From: Planctomycetota bacterium
GTDB lineage: Bacteria; Planctomycetota; B15-G4; SIAN01
Direction: 5' to 3'
Length of the DNA: 64,000 nt
Assembly (NCBI GenBank): GCA_016795285.1
Contig: JAEUIC010000005.1
Coordinates: 1 to 64,000 of the forward strand
Shown here: positions 34,823 to 45,482 of the stretch, piece after piece
How the letters are laid out: each line of letters begins with the position of its first letter
How positions within the stretch are numbered: position 1 is the first letter of the stretch
Program-made: the position numbers and the translations under genes
Notes under the pieces: model-generated
What the model was told of the DNA's origin: nothing
Databases searched by the model: none
Seen by the model: only the letters and a program-made list of their open reading frames with translations

Positions 34823-35899
34823 ATGATGGCCGCCGGCAAACTCCTCGTCATCCGCCTGAGCGCGCTCGGCGACGTCCTCTTCACGCTGCCCGCGGTCCAC
34901 GCGCTGCGCGTCGCGCGGCCGGCGCTCGCGATCGACTGGCTGGTCGAGGAGCGCGCGGCGACGCTGCTCGACCTCTATCCGGGGCTGTCGCGCCGCCTGG
35001 TCTGGCGCCGCTCGGCGCTGGTGCGCGAGGCGAAGAATCCGCTGCGCTGGCCGGCCGCCGCCGGCGAGCTGCTGCGCCACGTCGGCGAGCTGCGCCGCGA
35101 GCGGTACGACGCGGTGCTCGACTTCCAGGGCAACCTGAAGAGCGGCGTCCACGAGCTCCTCGCGCGCGGCGCGCGCAAGCTCGGCTTCGACCGCGCCCAC
35201 ACGAAGGAGGGGGCGTGGCTCGCCGCGCGCGAGCGGGTGACGCCGCCGCCCGGCCCGCTCCACCGCATCGAGCAGGCGCTGGCGCTCGCGCGCGCCTTCG
35301 CGCCGGAGCTCGCGGCCGAGCCGGTGGCGCCGCCGCTGGTCGTGCCGCCCGCTGCCGTCGACTTCGCGGAGCAGGAGCTCGCGGCACTGGGCCTCGCCGG
35401 CAAGCCGTTCGCGATCCTCCATCCCGGCACGTCGGCGTTCGGCGCCTTCAAGCGCTGGCGCCCCGACCGCTTCGCCAACGTCGCCGACCTCTTCGCGAGC
35501 CGCCTCGACCTGCCGACGCTGGTCACCTTCGGGCCGGGCGAGGAGGCGCTGGCCGGCAAGGTGGTCGCGGGCACGAAGCGCGGCGCGACCCGCATGGGGC
35601 CGCGCACGCGCTCGCTCCCGGAGCTGGCCGCGCTGCTGCAGCGGGCGCGCCTCGTGGTGGCGAGCGATTCGGCGGCGCTCCACCTGGCGGCGTTCCTCGG
35701 CACGCGCGTCGTCGCGCTCTACGGGCCGAAGGACCCGCGCCTCTACGGGCCGCGCTTCGCGCCGCTCGAGGTGGTCCACACGTGGCTGCCGTGCAGCCCC
35801 TGCTCGCGGCGCACCTGTCCCGACGTCCTCTGCATGGAGGAGATCTCGGTGCGCCAGGTGGTCGAGGCGGCTGAACGGCTGCTGCGCGGCGCCGCGTAG
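34823..35899 (+). CDS. Glycosyltransferase family 9 (heptosyltransferase-like)
   Basis: This GT-B fold enzyme of 358 residues is like ADP-heptose:LPS heptosyltransferases, which extend the LPS inner core at the inner membrane. It begins with LLVIRLSALGDVLFTLPAV, the GT9 hallmark. It also has FAILHPGTSAFGAFKRWRPDRF and VASDSAALHLAAFLGTRVVALYGPKDP, the nucleotide-sugar-binding half. The Cys-rich end CSPCSRRTCPDVLCMEEI is typical of bacterial heptosyltransferases. Start is ATG 34823 or the adjacent ATG 34826. It pairs divergently with the Kdo-kinase-like gene and is followed after seven bases by a small membrane-protein gene. Confidence 0.93.
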   Translation: MMAAGKLLVIRLSALGDVLFTLPAVHALRVARPALAIDWLVEERAATLLDLYPGLSRRLVWRRSALVREAKNPLRWPAAAGELLRHVGELRRERYDAVLDFQGNLKSGVHELLARGARKLGFDRAHTKEGAWLAARERVTPPPGPLHRIEQALALARAFAPELAAEPVAPPLVVPPAAVDFAEQELAALGLAGKPFAILHPGTSAFGAFKRWRPDRFANVADLFASRLDLPTLVTFGPGEEALAGKVVAGTKRGATRMGPRTRSLPELAALLQRARLVVASDSAALHLAAFLGTRVVALYGPKDPRLYGPRFAPLEVVHTWLPCSPCSRRTCPDVLCMEEISVRQVVEAAERLLRGAA

Positions 35900-35906
35900 A
35901 GGCGCC

Positions 35907-36131
35907 ATGCGCAAGTCGTTCTTCCCGAGGCGAGCACCCTTCCCGCAGATCACGCTCGGGCGGGCGCAGGGATCGCTCCATCGCCCGCTCGACGTGGCGG
36001 CGGGCGCCGATCGGCTGCGGCGCCGACGCACTCCGCGGGAACGGCTTCCGTCCATCGGCTGGCTGATCGCGTGCCTCGTCGTCGGGATCGGCATGTTCGC
36101 CGCCGCCGCTGCGTGGCACCTGCTGCGGTGA
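35907..36131 (+). CDS. Small basic tail-anchored membrane protein (74 aa)
   Basis: The first 48 residues are rich in Arg and Pro. One transmembrane helix at about residues 50-70 (IGWLIACLVVGIGMFAAAAA) ends close to the C-terminus (WHLLR). GAGGCGCC just upstream and the seven-base gap to the glycosyltransferase support translation in the same operon. No family is recognised. It could be a membrane partner of the glycosyltransferase. Confidence 0.6.
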   Translation: MRKSFFPRRAPFPQITLGRAQGSLHRPLDVAAGADRLRRRRTPRERLPSIGWLIACLVVGIGMFAAAAAWHLLR

Positions 36132-36153
36132 GCGCTCGCGCCGCGCGCGCCGC

Positions 36154-37896
36154 TCACGGCTGCGCGATGCGGTGGTAGCGGCCGGGGGCGAGGCCGCGGA
36201 GTTCCTGCTCGGCGCCGTCGGGCCAGCGGATCTTCAGGTCGACGGCGCCCTCGTGCGCCCCGAGCCCGAAGAGGAGCCGCGTGTCGTTCCACGCCGCGAA
36301 CGACGCGGCGCCGCGCACTTCGTCGACCTGGAAGAGCGCCCCCGCGCGGCACTCGACGCGCGCCCCGAGCGCTCGCGTGTTGGCCCCCCTGCCGCGCAGG
36401 TCGACGCCGATCCAGCGCTGGGTTCGCCCCGGCGCGATGGCCGTGTTCTCGAGCAGCTCGGGGCGCTCCTGCCAGTGGGCGATCACGAGGTCGACGTCGC
36501 CATCGTCGTCGAGGTCGCCCGCCGCCAGCCCGCGGCCGACGTGCTTCTCCTCGAAGTAGGGACCGCCCTCGCTGCTCACCAGCCGAAACTTGCCGCGCCC
36601 CACGCCGCGGTAGAGCTGCGCCTTCTGGCGGAAGCTCTGGTGCGGGTCGTGCCGCTCGACCTGGTCGAGCACGTGGCCGTTGGCGAGCGCGAGGTCGAGT
36701 TCGCCGTCGAGATCCTGATCGAAGAACTTCGCCCCGAAGCCGACCCAGAGGTAGCTCTCGCGGCCGAGCCCGGCGAGGTTCGTGTCGTCGGTGAAGACGC
36801 CGTCGTCGTTCACCCAGAGCGTGTTGGTCTCCATCGCCATGTTGGCGCTGAAGAGGTCGAAGTCGCCGTCGTGGTCGATGTCGGCGGCGTCGCTGCCCAT
36901 GCACGACTCGTTCTTCCCCTCGCCGTCCTGCGCGACGCCCGCCTCGAAGCCGATCTCGACCAGCGCGATCGGCCCGCCGCGCGGCGTGTCGTTGCGCCAG
37001 AGGAAGTTCGGCACGTGGTCGTTGGCGACGTAGAGGTCGATGTCGCCGTCGTCGTCGTAGTCGGTCGGCACCACGGCGAGCGCCTTGCCCGTCGATCCGC
37101 CGGCCCCGCACGCCTCCGTCACGTCGGTGAAGCGGATCGCGCCGTCGCGGCCGCCGTCGTTGCGGAGCACGTCGTCGCGCGCACCGGGGAAGTTGTCGGG
37201 GTGGCAGTAGTCGTGCGAGGCGACGCCGGTCGCGGGATCGCCGCACGGCGGCGCGGTGGCGACGTCGTAGACCACGTAGTTGCCGACGTAGCAGTCGAGA
37301 TCGCCGTCGCGGTCGAGATCGACGAAGGCGGCGGCGCTCGACCAGCCGGTGCCGGCGAGGCCGGAGCTCTCGGTCACGTCGGTGAAGCGGCCGTGGCCGT
37401 CGTTCACCAGCAGCGTGTTGCGGCCGTAGTTGCAGCAGTAGAGGTCGAGGTCGCCGTCGCCGTCGACGTCGGGGCAGGAGACGCTGAAGGTGTAGCCCGT
37501 CTCGCCGACGCCGGCCGACGCGGTCACCTCGGTGAAGCGGAAGGCGCCGTCGTTGCGGTAGAGGCGGTCGATCAGCGGCGCCGCGACGACCCGCCCCGGC
37601 AGCGCCGCCGCCTGCGCGCAGTGGAGGTCGAGGTCGCCGTCGCCGTCGTAGTCGAACAGCGAGACGCCCCCCACCACGATCTCGGTGAAGTGCTTGCGGC
37701 CGTTGCCGCCGTGGTCGTGGACGAAGTCGACGCCGCTCGCCGCACCGCGCGCGACGAAGCGCGTGGACGGCGGGACGGGTCCCTCCGAGGGCGCGTCACC
37801 GCAGCTCGCCGTCAGCGCGACGGACGCCGCCAGCGCCGCGCGCGCGCTCGACCGCCCCGCCCGCCGCGCGCCGGCGCGCCGCTCACTTCGCGCCAT
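36154..37896 (-). CDS. CRTAC1/ASPIC-UnbV-type VCBS repeat lipoprotein
   Basis: This 580-residue exported protein has a lipobox near residue 30 (ASVALTASC). Seven or so VCBS/FG-GAP blades follow, with calcium loops such as DYDGDGDLDL, DVDGDGDLDL, DLDRDGDLDC and DYDDDGDIDL. The C-terminal UnbV/ASPIC module comes last (WIGVDLRGRGANTRALGARV and IRWPDGAEQELRGLAPGRYH). The whole matches the CRTAC1 architecture common in Planctomycetota. Start ATG 37896 overlaps the end of the upstream TPR lipoprotein gene by 14 bases. It is last in the lon-lipoprotein operon. Role unknown; probably surface-exposed. Confidence 0.92.
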   Translation of the reverse strand: MARSERRAGARRAGRSSARAALAASVALTASCGDAPSEGPVPPSTRFVARGAASGVDFVHDHGGNGRKHFTEIVVGGVSLFDYDGDGDLDLHCAQAAALPGRVVAAPLIDRLYRNDGAFRFTEVTASAGVGETGYTFSVSCPDVDGDGDLDLYCCNYGRNTLLVNDGHGRFTDVTESSGLAGTGWSSAAAFVDLDRDGDLDCYVGNYVVYDVATAPPCGDPATGVASHDYCHPDNFPGARDDVLRNDGGRDGAIRFTDVTEACGAGGSTGKALAVVPTDYDDDGDIDLYVANDHVPNFLWRNDTPRGGPIALVEIGFEAGVAQDGEGKNESCMGSDAADIDHDGDFDLFSANMAMETNTLWVNDDGVFTDDTNLAGLGRESYLWVGFGAKFFDQDLDGELDLALANGHVLDQVERHDPHQSFRQKAQLYRGVGRGKFRLVSSEGGPYFEEKHVGRGLAAGDLDDDGDVDLVIAHWQERPELLENTAIAPGRTQRWIGVDLRGRGANTRALGARVECRAGALFQVDEVRGAASFAAWNDTRLLFGLGAHEGAVDLKIRWPDGAEQELRGLAPGRYHRIAQP

Positions 37897-39052
37897 CGCT
37901 CTTCGCCGCGAGCTGGCGCAGCAGGTCGTCGTAGACCGGCTGCGCGACGCCGGTCGCCAGCATCCGATCGGCCGCGGCGCGCGCCGCCGCCGCATCGCCT
38001 TGCGCGTGGTGGACCTGCGCCAGCAGGAACCACGCCTCGCCGTCGCCGGGCGCGGCCGCCACCAGCGCCTCGAGTTCGCGCTTCGCCTCGGCGAACTCGC
38101 GCGCCGCCTGCAGCTCGCGGATCAGCAGATGGCGCGCGCGGCGATGCTCGGGCCACGCCGCGAGGAAGTCGCGGCGCAGCTGCACGCGCCGCGCATGGTC
38201 CTCCTTGAACGCGCTCGAGGCGTCCTCCTCGAACGGCAGCAGCGCCTGGTAGGCGCGCAGGTGGCGCTCGGCGAGCTCGATCGCGCCGAGCTTGCGCTCG
38301 ATGCGGGCGGCGGCGAAGTGGAGCGACGCGTCATCGCCCTTCTGCGCCAGCGCCAGCGCGAGGTCGGCGCGCGCGTCGTCGGGCCGCCCCATCCGCTCGA
38401 AGATCTCGGCACGCAGCGCCAACGTGGTGCGCTCCGGACGGAGCTTCAACGCCCGCTCGGCATCGAGCAGCGCCGCCTCGAACTGCCCCGCCCGCAATGC
38501 GATCTGCGCCAGCCCGCGCCGCACGATGGCGCGCTGGTCGTCGCTCGGCGCGATCCGCCCCGCCTCGTCGTCGGCCGCGAGCTCGACGAAGAGCGGCGCC
38601 GCGCCGACGTCGTCCTCGAGCGCGAGCCGGGCGCTCGCCTCGCCGACGCGCGCCGGCAGCGACTGCGGATCGACCAGCCGCGCGGCGCGGAACGCCGCGA
38701 GCGCCTGCAGCGGCTCGTAGGCGAAGCTCCTCTGCAGGCCGATCGTGCCGCGCAGCAGGAGCGCGTCGAGGCAGGCCGGGTCGAGTTCGAGCGCGGCGCG
38801 CAGGTGGGCGAGCGCTTCGGGCGCGTGGCCGAGCCGCAGCTCCTGCTGCGCCGCCGCGACGCGCGGCGCGGCCGCCGCCGCATCGCCCGGCCGCGGCGTC
38901 TCGATCGGGAAGTCGAAGCGGGCGCGCTCCGCCGCGCTCGGCGCGCCGCCACCTGCGCCGCCATCGGCCGGGGAGGGCAGCTCGGCGCCGTCGCACGCGC
39001 CGAGCGCGAGTGCCGCCAGCGCGAACGCGCTCGAACGAACGAGGCGCCTCAC
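37883..39052 (-). CDS. TPR-repeat lipoprotein
   Basis: This 389-residue protein starts at GTG 39052, overlapping the previous stop (GTGA). A lipoprotein signal ends in LGAC at about residue 20. At least eight TPR-like helix pairs follow, with canonical pieces such as HAPEALAHLRAALELDPA, AALLDAERALKLRPERTTL and AEAKRELEALVAAAPGDGEAWFLLAQV. Solenoids of this type bind partner proteins. Here the likely partners are the lipoprotein before and the CRTAC1 protein after it, with which it is translationally coupled. Function otherwise unknown. Confidence 0.87.
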   Translation of the reverse strand: MRRLVRSSAFALAALALGACDGAELPSPADGGAGGGAPSAAERARFDFPIETPRPGDAAAAAPRVAAAQQELRLGHAPEALAHLRAALELDPACLDALLLRGTIGLQRSFAYEPLQALAAFRAARLVDPQSLPARVGEASARLALEDDVGAAPLFVELAADDEAGRIAPSDDQRAIVRRGLAQIALRAGQFEAALLDAERALKLRPERTTLALRAEIFERMGRPDDARADLALALAQKGDDASLHFAAARIERKLGAIELAERHLRAYQALLPFEEDASSAFKEDHARRVQLRRDFLAAWPEHRRARHLLIRELQAAREFAEAKRELEALVAAAPGDGEAWFLLAQVHHAQGDAAAARAAADRMLATGVAQPVYDDLLRQLAAKSDGAK

Positions 39053-40244
39053 TGGGTCGCGGGCGCCGCGGCGAGCAGCGTCGGCAGCACCTTGTCGTCG
39101 ACCACGACCAGGTCGTCGCGATCGACCAGCACCCGCATGCGCCCGCGGAAGTCGACGTTCCAGCGCACCTGCCAGCCGATCGTCGCCAGCAGCTCGCCGG
39201 TGTCGTCGCGGCGCAGCGCCGTGCGGTACTCCGCCACCAGCACGTGGTCCCAGACGTCGCGGAAGGTGGGATCGCTCTTGTCGACCGCCGGCAGGCAGAG
39301 CGCGCTCGCGACGTGGCTCGCCGCGGTGATCTCGTCGGTGAGCGGCAGCACGCCGCCCGCTTGCGCGGCCGGGTCGAGGCGCCACGCCGTCGTCGTCACC
39401 ATCAGCCCGCCGCGCTCGATGCCGTGGCGCATCGCCTGCACCAGCGAGAGCTTGCCGGGCGGCGCCGGGCGCACCGGCGCCGGCTTGCCGGCGAGCGCCG
39501 GCCCGACCACCGAGGCGTCGAGCGGGTCGTCCTTGGCGCGCGAGAAGACGACCGCGGTGGCGACCCCTTCGTCCTCCGGGCCGAACAGGCCGACGGTCGG
39601 CGGCGACTTGAAGAGCGAGAGGATGCCGACGCCGGGCATCTCGTGGCGGATCGCCCGCTCGAGCGCGAGGTGGTCGTTGATGGCCGACTCGGCCGACTGC
39701 GCCACGCCGTCGACGTCGACTTCGCGCGACAGCTGCAGCAGCGACGCGGCGATCTTCGAGTCGAGCTCGAGGTAGCCGCTCCGCGCGCCGAGCGCGTCGC
39801 CGCCGCCGCGCCGCCCGCCCTCGGCCGCCACGGCCCAGAGCGCCTCCTCGTAGTGGGCGAGCAGCAGCTTCAGCTGCTCCTGCGTGCGATTCGACGCCGC
39901 TTCGAGCAGTGCCTGGCGCTCGTCCCGCTTCTTCTTGCCCCAGTCGCCGAGCACCGGGTCGGGGCTCGCGAGCAGGTAGCAGGCGGGCGCGCGCGCGACC
40001 ACGCCTTCGAACTCGGCGAGCACCACCTTCAGGTCGGCGCGCGCATCCTCGAGGACGACGTGGATCGCCCGATCGGCGGCGGCGAGGAGCATCCGCTTCT
40101 GCTCGCTCGGCGTCGGCGGCGGCGGGGCGTTCTCCCCCTCGCTCGAGGCGCACGCGGTGAGGCTCGCCAGCGAGAGAGCCAGCGAGAGCGAGAAGGCGGC
40201 TGCTGCAAAGCAGCGCGCCGCGCGGCGCCAAGGATCGACTGCAC

Positions 40245-40248
<4 letters not shown>
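39049..40248 (-). CDS. Lipoprotein of unknown function downstream of lon
   Basis: The 399-residue product has a signal peptide with the lipobox SLTAC near residue 33. The rest has no family I recognise. Residues 50-150 look helical and charged (EQKRMLLAAADRAIHVVLEDARADLKVVLAEF). The second half is mixed alpha/beta, with VDRDDLVVVDDKVLPTLLAA close to the end. Its ATG overlaps the stop of lon (ATGA), and its stop overlaps the TPR lipoprotein start (GTGA). The strict coupling in both directions suggests stoichiometric expression with its neighbours. Confidence 0.8.
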
Positions 40249-42827
<2,579 letters not shown>

Positions 42828-42939
42828 GATCGCCCCTCCTGCGCAGCGTGGCCTCGCGACGGCGGCGCGGCGCACGGCGCGCCGCGGAATGGCGGCGCAT
42901 GATAGGCCGACCGCACCGAAATGGCGTCTGGCGCTCAGG

Positions 42940-42968
42940 TTGCGACTCCCGGGAAGAGCCGCTAGGTT
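42940..42968 (+). promoter_or_regulatory. Sigma-70-type promoter upstream of the CarboxypepD_reg-like gene
   Basis: TTGCGA (42940-42945) and TAGGTT (42963-42968) are separated by exactly 17 bases and lie about 90 bases before the GTG at 43058. The 230-base divergent region between lon and this gene has no other plus-strand candidate as good. Confidence 0.5.
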
Positions 42969-43057
42969 CGGCCCGTCGATTGAAGGGGAGTGTGCAGCGG
43001 CGCGACCGCGCGCCTCCCGACGGCCAGCGCGCCGCGTTCTCCGATGGGACCGCCTTC

Positions 43058-44203
43058 GTGAACCACCCCCCGCTCGAGCGCTCCCGCACAGGCTCCACGT
43101 CCCCCGCACTGCTGCTGGTGCTGGTCGGCACGCTGCTGCTCGGCGCGCTGGCCGCGTGGTGGTTCCTCGGTCGCGACCCGCAGCGCCTCGCCCCGCCGAC
43201 TCCCGCCGCTAAGGGGACCTCCGCCGAGCCGCCGACTCCCGCCGCCGTCGACGCCGCACCGGTGGTCGAGGCGAGCCGCACCGATGACCCCGCCTTCCGC
43301 GGCGCGCTGAACGAAGCGGCCGTGATCCGCGTCAAGGATCGCGTGAGCGGCAAGATCGAGAGCAAGCCCGTGTTCGAGCTCGACGGCAAGGTCGTGAACG
43401 ACCGCGACAGCGCGCCGGTCTACTACTTCCAGGTCTGGCTGATCCCCGAAGCGATGGGCGATCCCGCCACCGCGAAGGGGACCCTCTCGCCGAGCCACAT
43501 GCGCAACGGCCGCCTCCACCTCGACCACCAGCTCGGCGGCACCTACCACCTCGTCGTCGAGAGCCGCGAGCACGAGCCGGTCACGAAGCTGATCCAGCTC
43601 CCCTACGAAGGCGATCTCGAGGTGCGGCTCAGCTACGGCACCTGCGTGCGAGGCGTCGTGCGCGACAGCTTCCAGACGCCGCTGAAGGACATCGAGCTGC
43701 AGCTGGTGGTCGACCTCGCCCGCATCGACAGCGGCTTCAAGCCGCCGATGCAGCGGATGGTCAAGACCGACGAGAACGGCCGCTACGCCTTCTGGAAGCT
43801 CCCGCCGGGCACCTACGCGTTGAAGGTGCAGCTCGGCGGCGACGAACTCGCGAGCGAGCGGGAGTTCCGCGTCGATCCCGGCTCCGAGACGATGCGCGAC
43901 TTCACGCTCGAGCGGCTCGGGTCGCTGCGCGTGGTGGTCAGCAACCCGCTCGACCAGCCGCTCGCCCGCGCCCGCACGGCGCTCTTCGCCCAGAACGACG
44001 ACGGCCGCGAGCGGATGGTCCGCAGCGTCACCTCCGACCTGAAGGGGCTCGCCCGCCTCGAGTTCGTCCGCGAGGGGAGCTACAAGCTGAAGGTCACGGT
44101 GCCCGGCTACCTCCCCCACGAGCAGACGGTGGTGGTGGCGGCGGGCGAGGCGTTCCGCGACATCCCGGTGCGACTCGAGTTGGCGCCGCGGGCAGGCAAC
44201 TGA
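43058..44203 (+). CDS. Membrane-anchored protein with carboxypeptidase-regulatory-like domains
   Basis: This 381-residue protein starts at GTG 43058 (V-N-H-P-P-L-E). A single transmembrane anchor is at about residues 14-36 (SPALLLVLVGTLLLGALAAWWFL), and a Pro/Ala/Thr-rich linker follows. The rest, probably periplasmic, has two or three transthyretin-like beta-sandwich domains of the CarboxypepD_reg type, visible in VRGVVRDSFQTPLKDIELQLV, TDENGRYAFWKLPPGTYALKV and REGSYKLKVTVPGYLPHEQTV. Such domains are structural or binding modules. Function unknown. It is divergent from lon and followed after 100 bases by a FabZ-like gene. Confidence 0.82.
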   Translation: MNHPPLERSRTGSTSPALLLVLVGTLLLGALAAWWFLGRDPQRLAPPTPAAKGTSAEPPTPAAVDAAPVVEASRTDDPAFRGALNEAAVIRVKDRVSGKIESKPVFELDGKVVNDRDSAPVYYFQVWLIPEAMGDPATAKGTLSPSHMRNGRLHLDHQLGGTYHLVVESREHEPVTKLIQLPYEGDLEVRLSYGTCVRGVVRDSFQTPLKDIELQLVVDLARIDSGFKPPMQRMVKTDENGRYAFWKLPPGTYALKVQLGGDELASEREFRVDPGSETMRDFTLERLGSLRVVVSNPLDQPLARARTALFAQNDDGRERMVRSVTSDLKGLARLEFVREGSYKLKVTVPGYLPHEQTVVVAAGEAFRDIPVRLELAPRAGN

Positions 44204-44303
44204 ACGACGCGCGGTTAGGCTCTGCCCCCTCACCGCGACCTCGCCGCCGCCCCACGGCGGCCCGTTGCAGTCCCGTTCCCACGACTCCGCGAGCCACTGC
44301 GCC

Positions 44304-44789
44304 ATGCCAGCTGCCGCCCCGATCCTCGCCCCCGAGACCTTCCACCCCGAGCGCGTCCTCGTCGGCAAGGAGGGCATCCGCGAATGGGTGCCGCAGCGCT
44401 ACGAGTTCGAGATGCTCGACGCGATCCTCCACTTCGACGAGGCGAACCACGTCGCGGTCGGAGTGAAGCAGCTCGGCACCGACGAGTTCTGGGTGCGCGG
44501 CCACATCCCCGGGCTGCCGCTCTTCCCGGGCGTGCTGATGATCGAGAGCGCGGCGCAGCTCTGCTGCTACGCCTTCTGCCGCAGCAACCGCGAGAAGCGC
44601 TTCTTCGCGTTCGGCGGCGTCGACGAGGTCCGCTTCCGCGGCACGGTCAAGCCGGGCGATCGCATCGTCCTCATGGCGCGCGCCCGCAAGGTGCGCAGCA
44701 ACCTCGGCATCTTCGAGACGCAGGGCTACGTCGGGAATCGGCTCGTCTTCGAAGCGGTCATCACCGGCATGGTGCTGCCCGATCGTTGA
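44304..44789 (+). CDS. FabA/FabZ-like beta-hydroxyacyl-ACP dehydratase
   Basis: This 161-residue hotdog protein has the dehydratase active site GHIPGLPLFPGVLMIE with the catalytic His and the conserved Glu (MIESAAQLC), closely following the FabZ consensus. RFRGTVKPGDRIVL is also typical. It probably acts on a 3-hydroxyacyl-ACP in fatty-acid or lipid-A precursor synthesis. No lpx or fab genes flank it, so the substrate is open. ATG 44304 gives a normal N-terminus. A TAGGCT hexamer at 44216-44221 could be its -10. A strong hairpin follows 39 bases after the stop. Confidence 0.88.
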   Translation: MPAAAPILAPETFHPERVLVGKEGIREWVPQRYEFEMLDAILHFDEANHVAVGVKQLGTDEFWVRGHIPGLPLFPGVLMIESAAQLCCYAFCRSNREKRFFAFGGVDEVRFRGTVKPGDRIVLMARARKVRSNLGIFETQGYVGNRLVFEAVITGMVLPDR

Positions 44790-44827
44790 GCACGGCGGCT
44801 GGCGCCTCGCGCCTCCACGAAACGAAA

Positions 44828-44853
44828 ACGGGGCGAGCACGCGCTCGCCCCGT
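44828..44853 (-). terminator. Strong hairpin terminator, probably bidirectional
   Basis: ACGGGGCGAGC (44828-44838) and GCTCGCCCCGT (44843-44853) form a perfect 11-bp stem with a four-base loop. The flanking AAACGAAAACG gives a T-rich tail on the minus strand, so it should terminate the receiver-like gene ending at 45069. It is also placed to end the plus-strand FabZ-like transcript, though without a T-run on that side. The rest of 44790-45068 holds no gene that I can see. Confidence 0.8.
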
Positions 44854-45068
44854 GTGATTCCGGTTGCGATCCGGCGAGGGTGGGCACCCTGCTCCGAGAG
44901 CGGCCGGTCCGGAACTCGAAGGACGAGGCGTCCGATGACAAAGGGCGTGCCGGCCACGAGCAGCCAGCCGCGCCCGGCAGCACGACGCGGCGCGCGAAGC
45001 TCTCCCGCTTGGCGGCGCCGCATGGCGTGCCGCGTGCGCCACATCGGCGCAACGCGTGGCGCCGATCG

Positions 45069-45452
45069 TCAGCGGCCGCGCGCCGCTGCGGCGCGTCGCT
45101 CGCGGAGCCGGCGGATCGTCCGGAAGAAGTCGACCGGCTCGAGCGGCAGGCCGAGCAGCGCGAAGATGCGCCCGCGCACCTTGTCCTCACGCAGCTTGGC
45201 GAGCGCGGCATCGTGGCCCACCACGATCACGTCGAGCTGCGGCATGTCGCGGCGCACCTGCTCGACCAGCGAATCGTGGTCGGGGGCGGCGGGGTCGAGC
45301 GCGATGATCAGCCCGTCGATGTCGGCGCGGCGGATCTTCTCGAGGGCGAGCACCCCCTGCTCGGCATCGATCTCGATGTCGCCGAAGGCGGCGAGACCGA
45401 CGCGGAGCTGGTCCGCGAGCGCGGGCGTGGGAACGGCGAGGAAGAGGCGCAT
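45069..45452 (-). CDS. Stand-alone receiver-like protein
   Basis: This 127-residue protein has the alternating strand/helix pattern of a response-regulator receiver: MRLFLAVPTPALADQL, then DIDGLIIALDPAAPDHDS with a possible phosphoacceptor Asp, then LDVIVVGHDAA and a C-terminal helix. Two conserved acidic residues usually found after the first strand are missing, and the usual Lys is not clear, so phosphorylation is doubtful. The ATG at 45452 is only 30 bases from the divergent RNase HII-like ATG. A second receiver-like protein with degenerate sites lies 2 kb away. Confidence 0.65.
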   Translation of the reverse strand: MRLFLAVPTPALADQLRVGLAAFGDIEIDAEQGVLALEKIRRADIDGLIIALDPAAPDHDSLVEQVRRDMPQLDVIVVGHDAALAKLREDKVRGRIFALLGLPLEPVDFFRTIRRLRERRAAAARGR

Positions 45453-45458
45453 GGAGCC

Positions 45459-45466
45459 CCTATCGG
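45459..45466. promoter_or_regulatory. Opposed -10-like elements in a 30-base divergent spacer
   Basis: CCTATCGG reads TATCGG on the plus strand (45461-45466, 16 bases before the RNase HII-like ATG). It reads GATAGG on the minus strand (45464-45459, six bases before the receiver-like ATG). The whole intergenic spacer is 30 bases, so core promoters must overlap. Confidence 0.35.
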
Positions 45467-45482
45467 CCGGGAAGGGAGCGCG

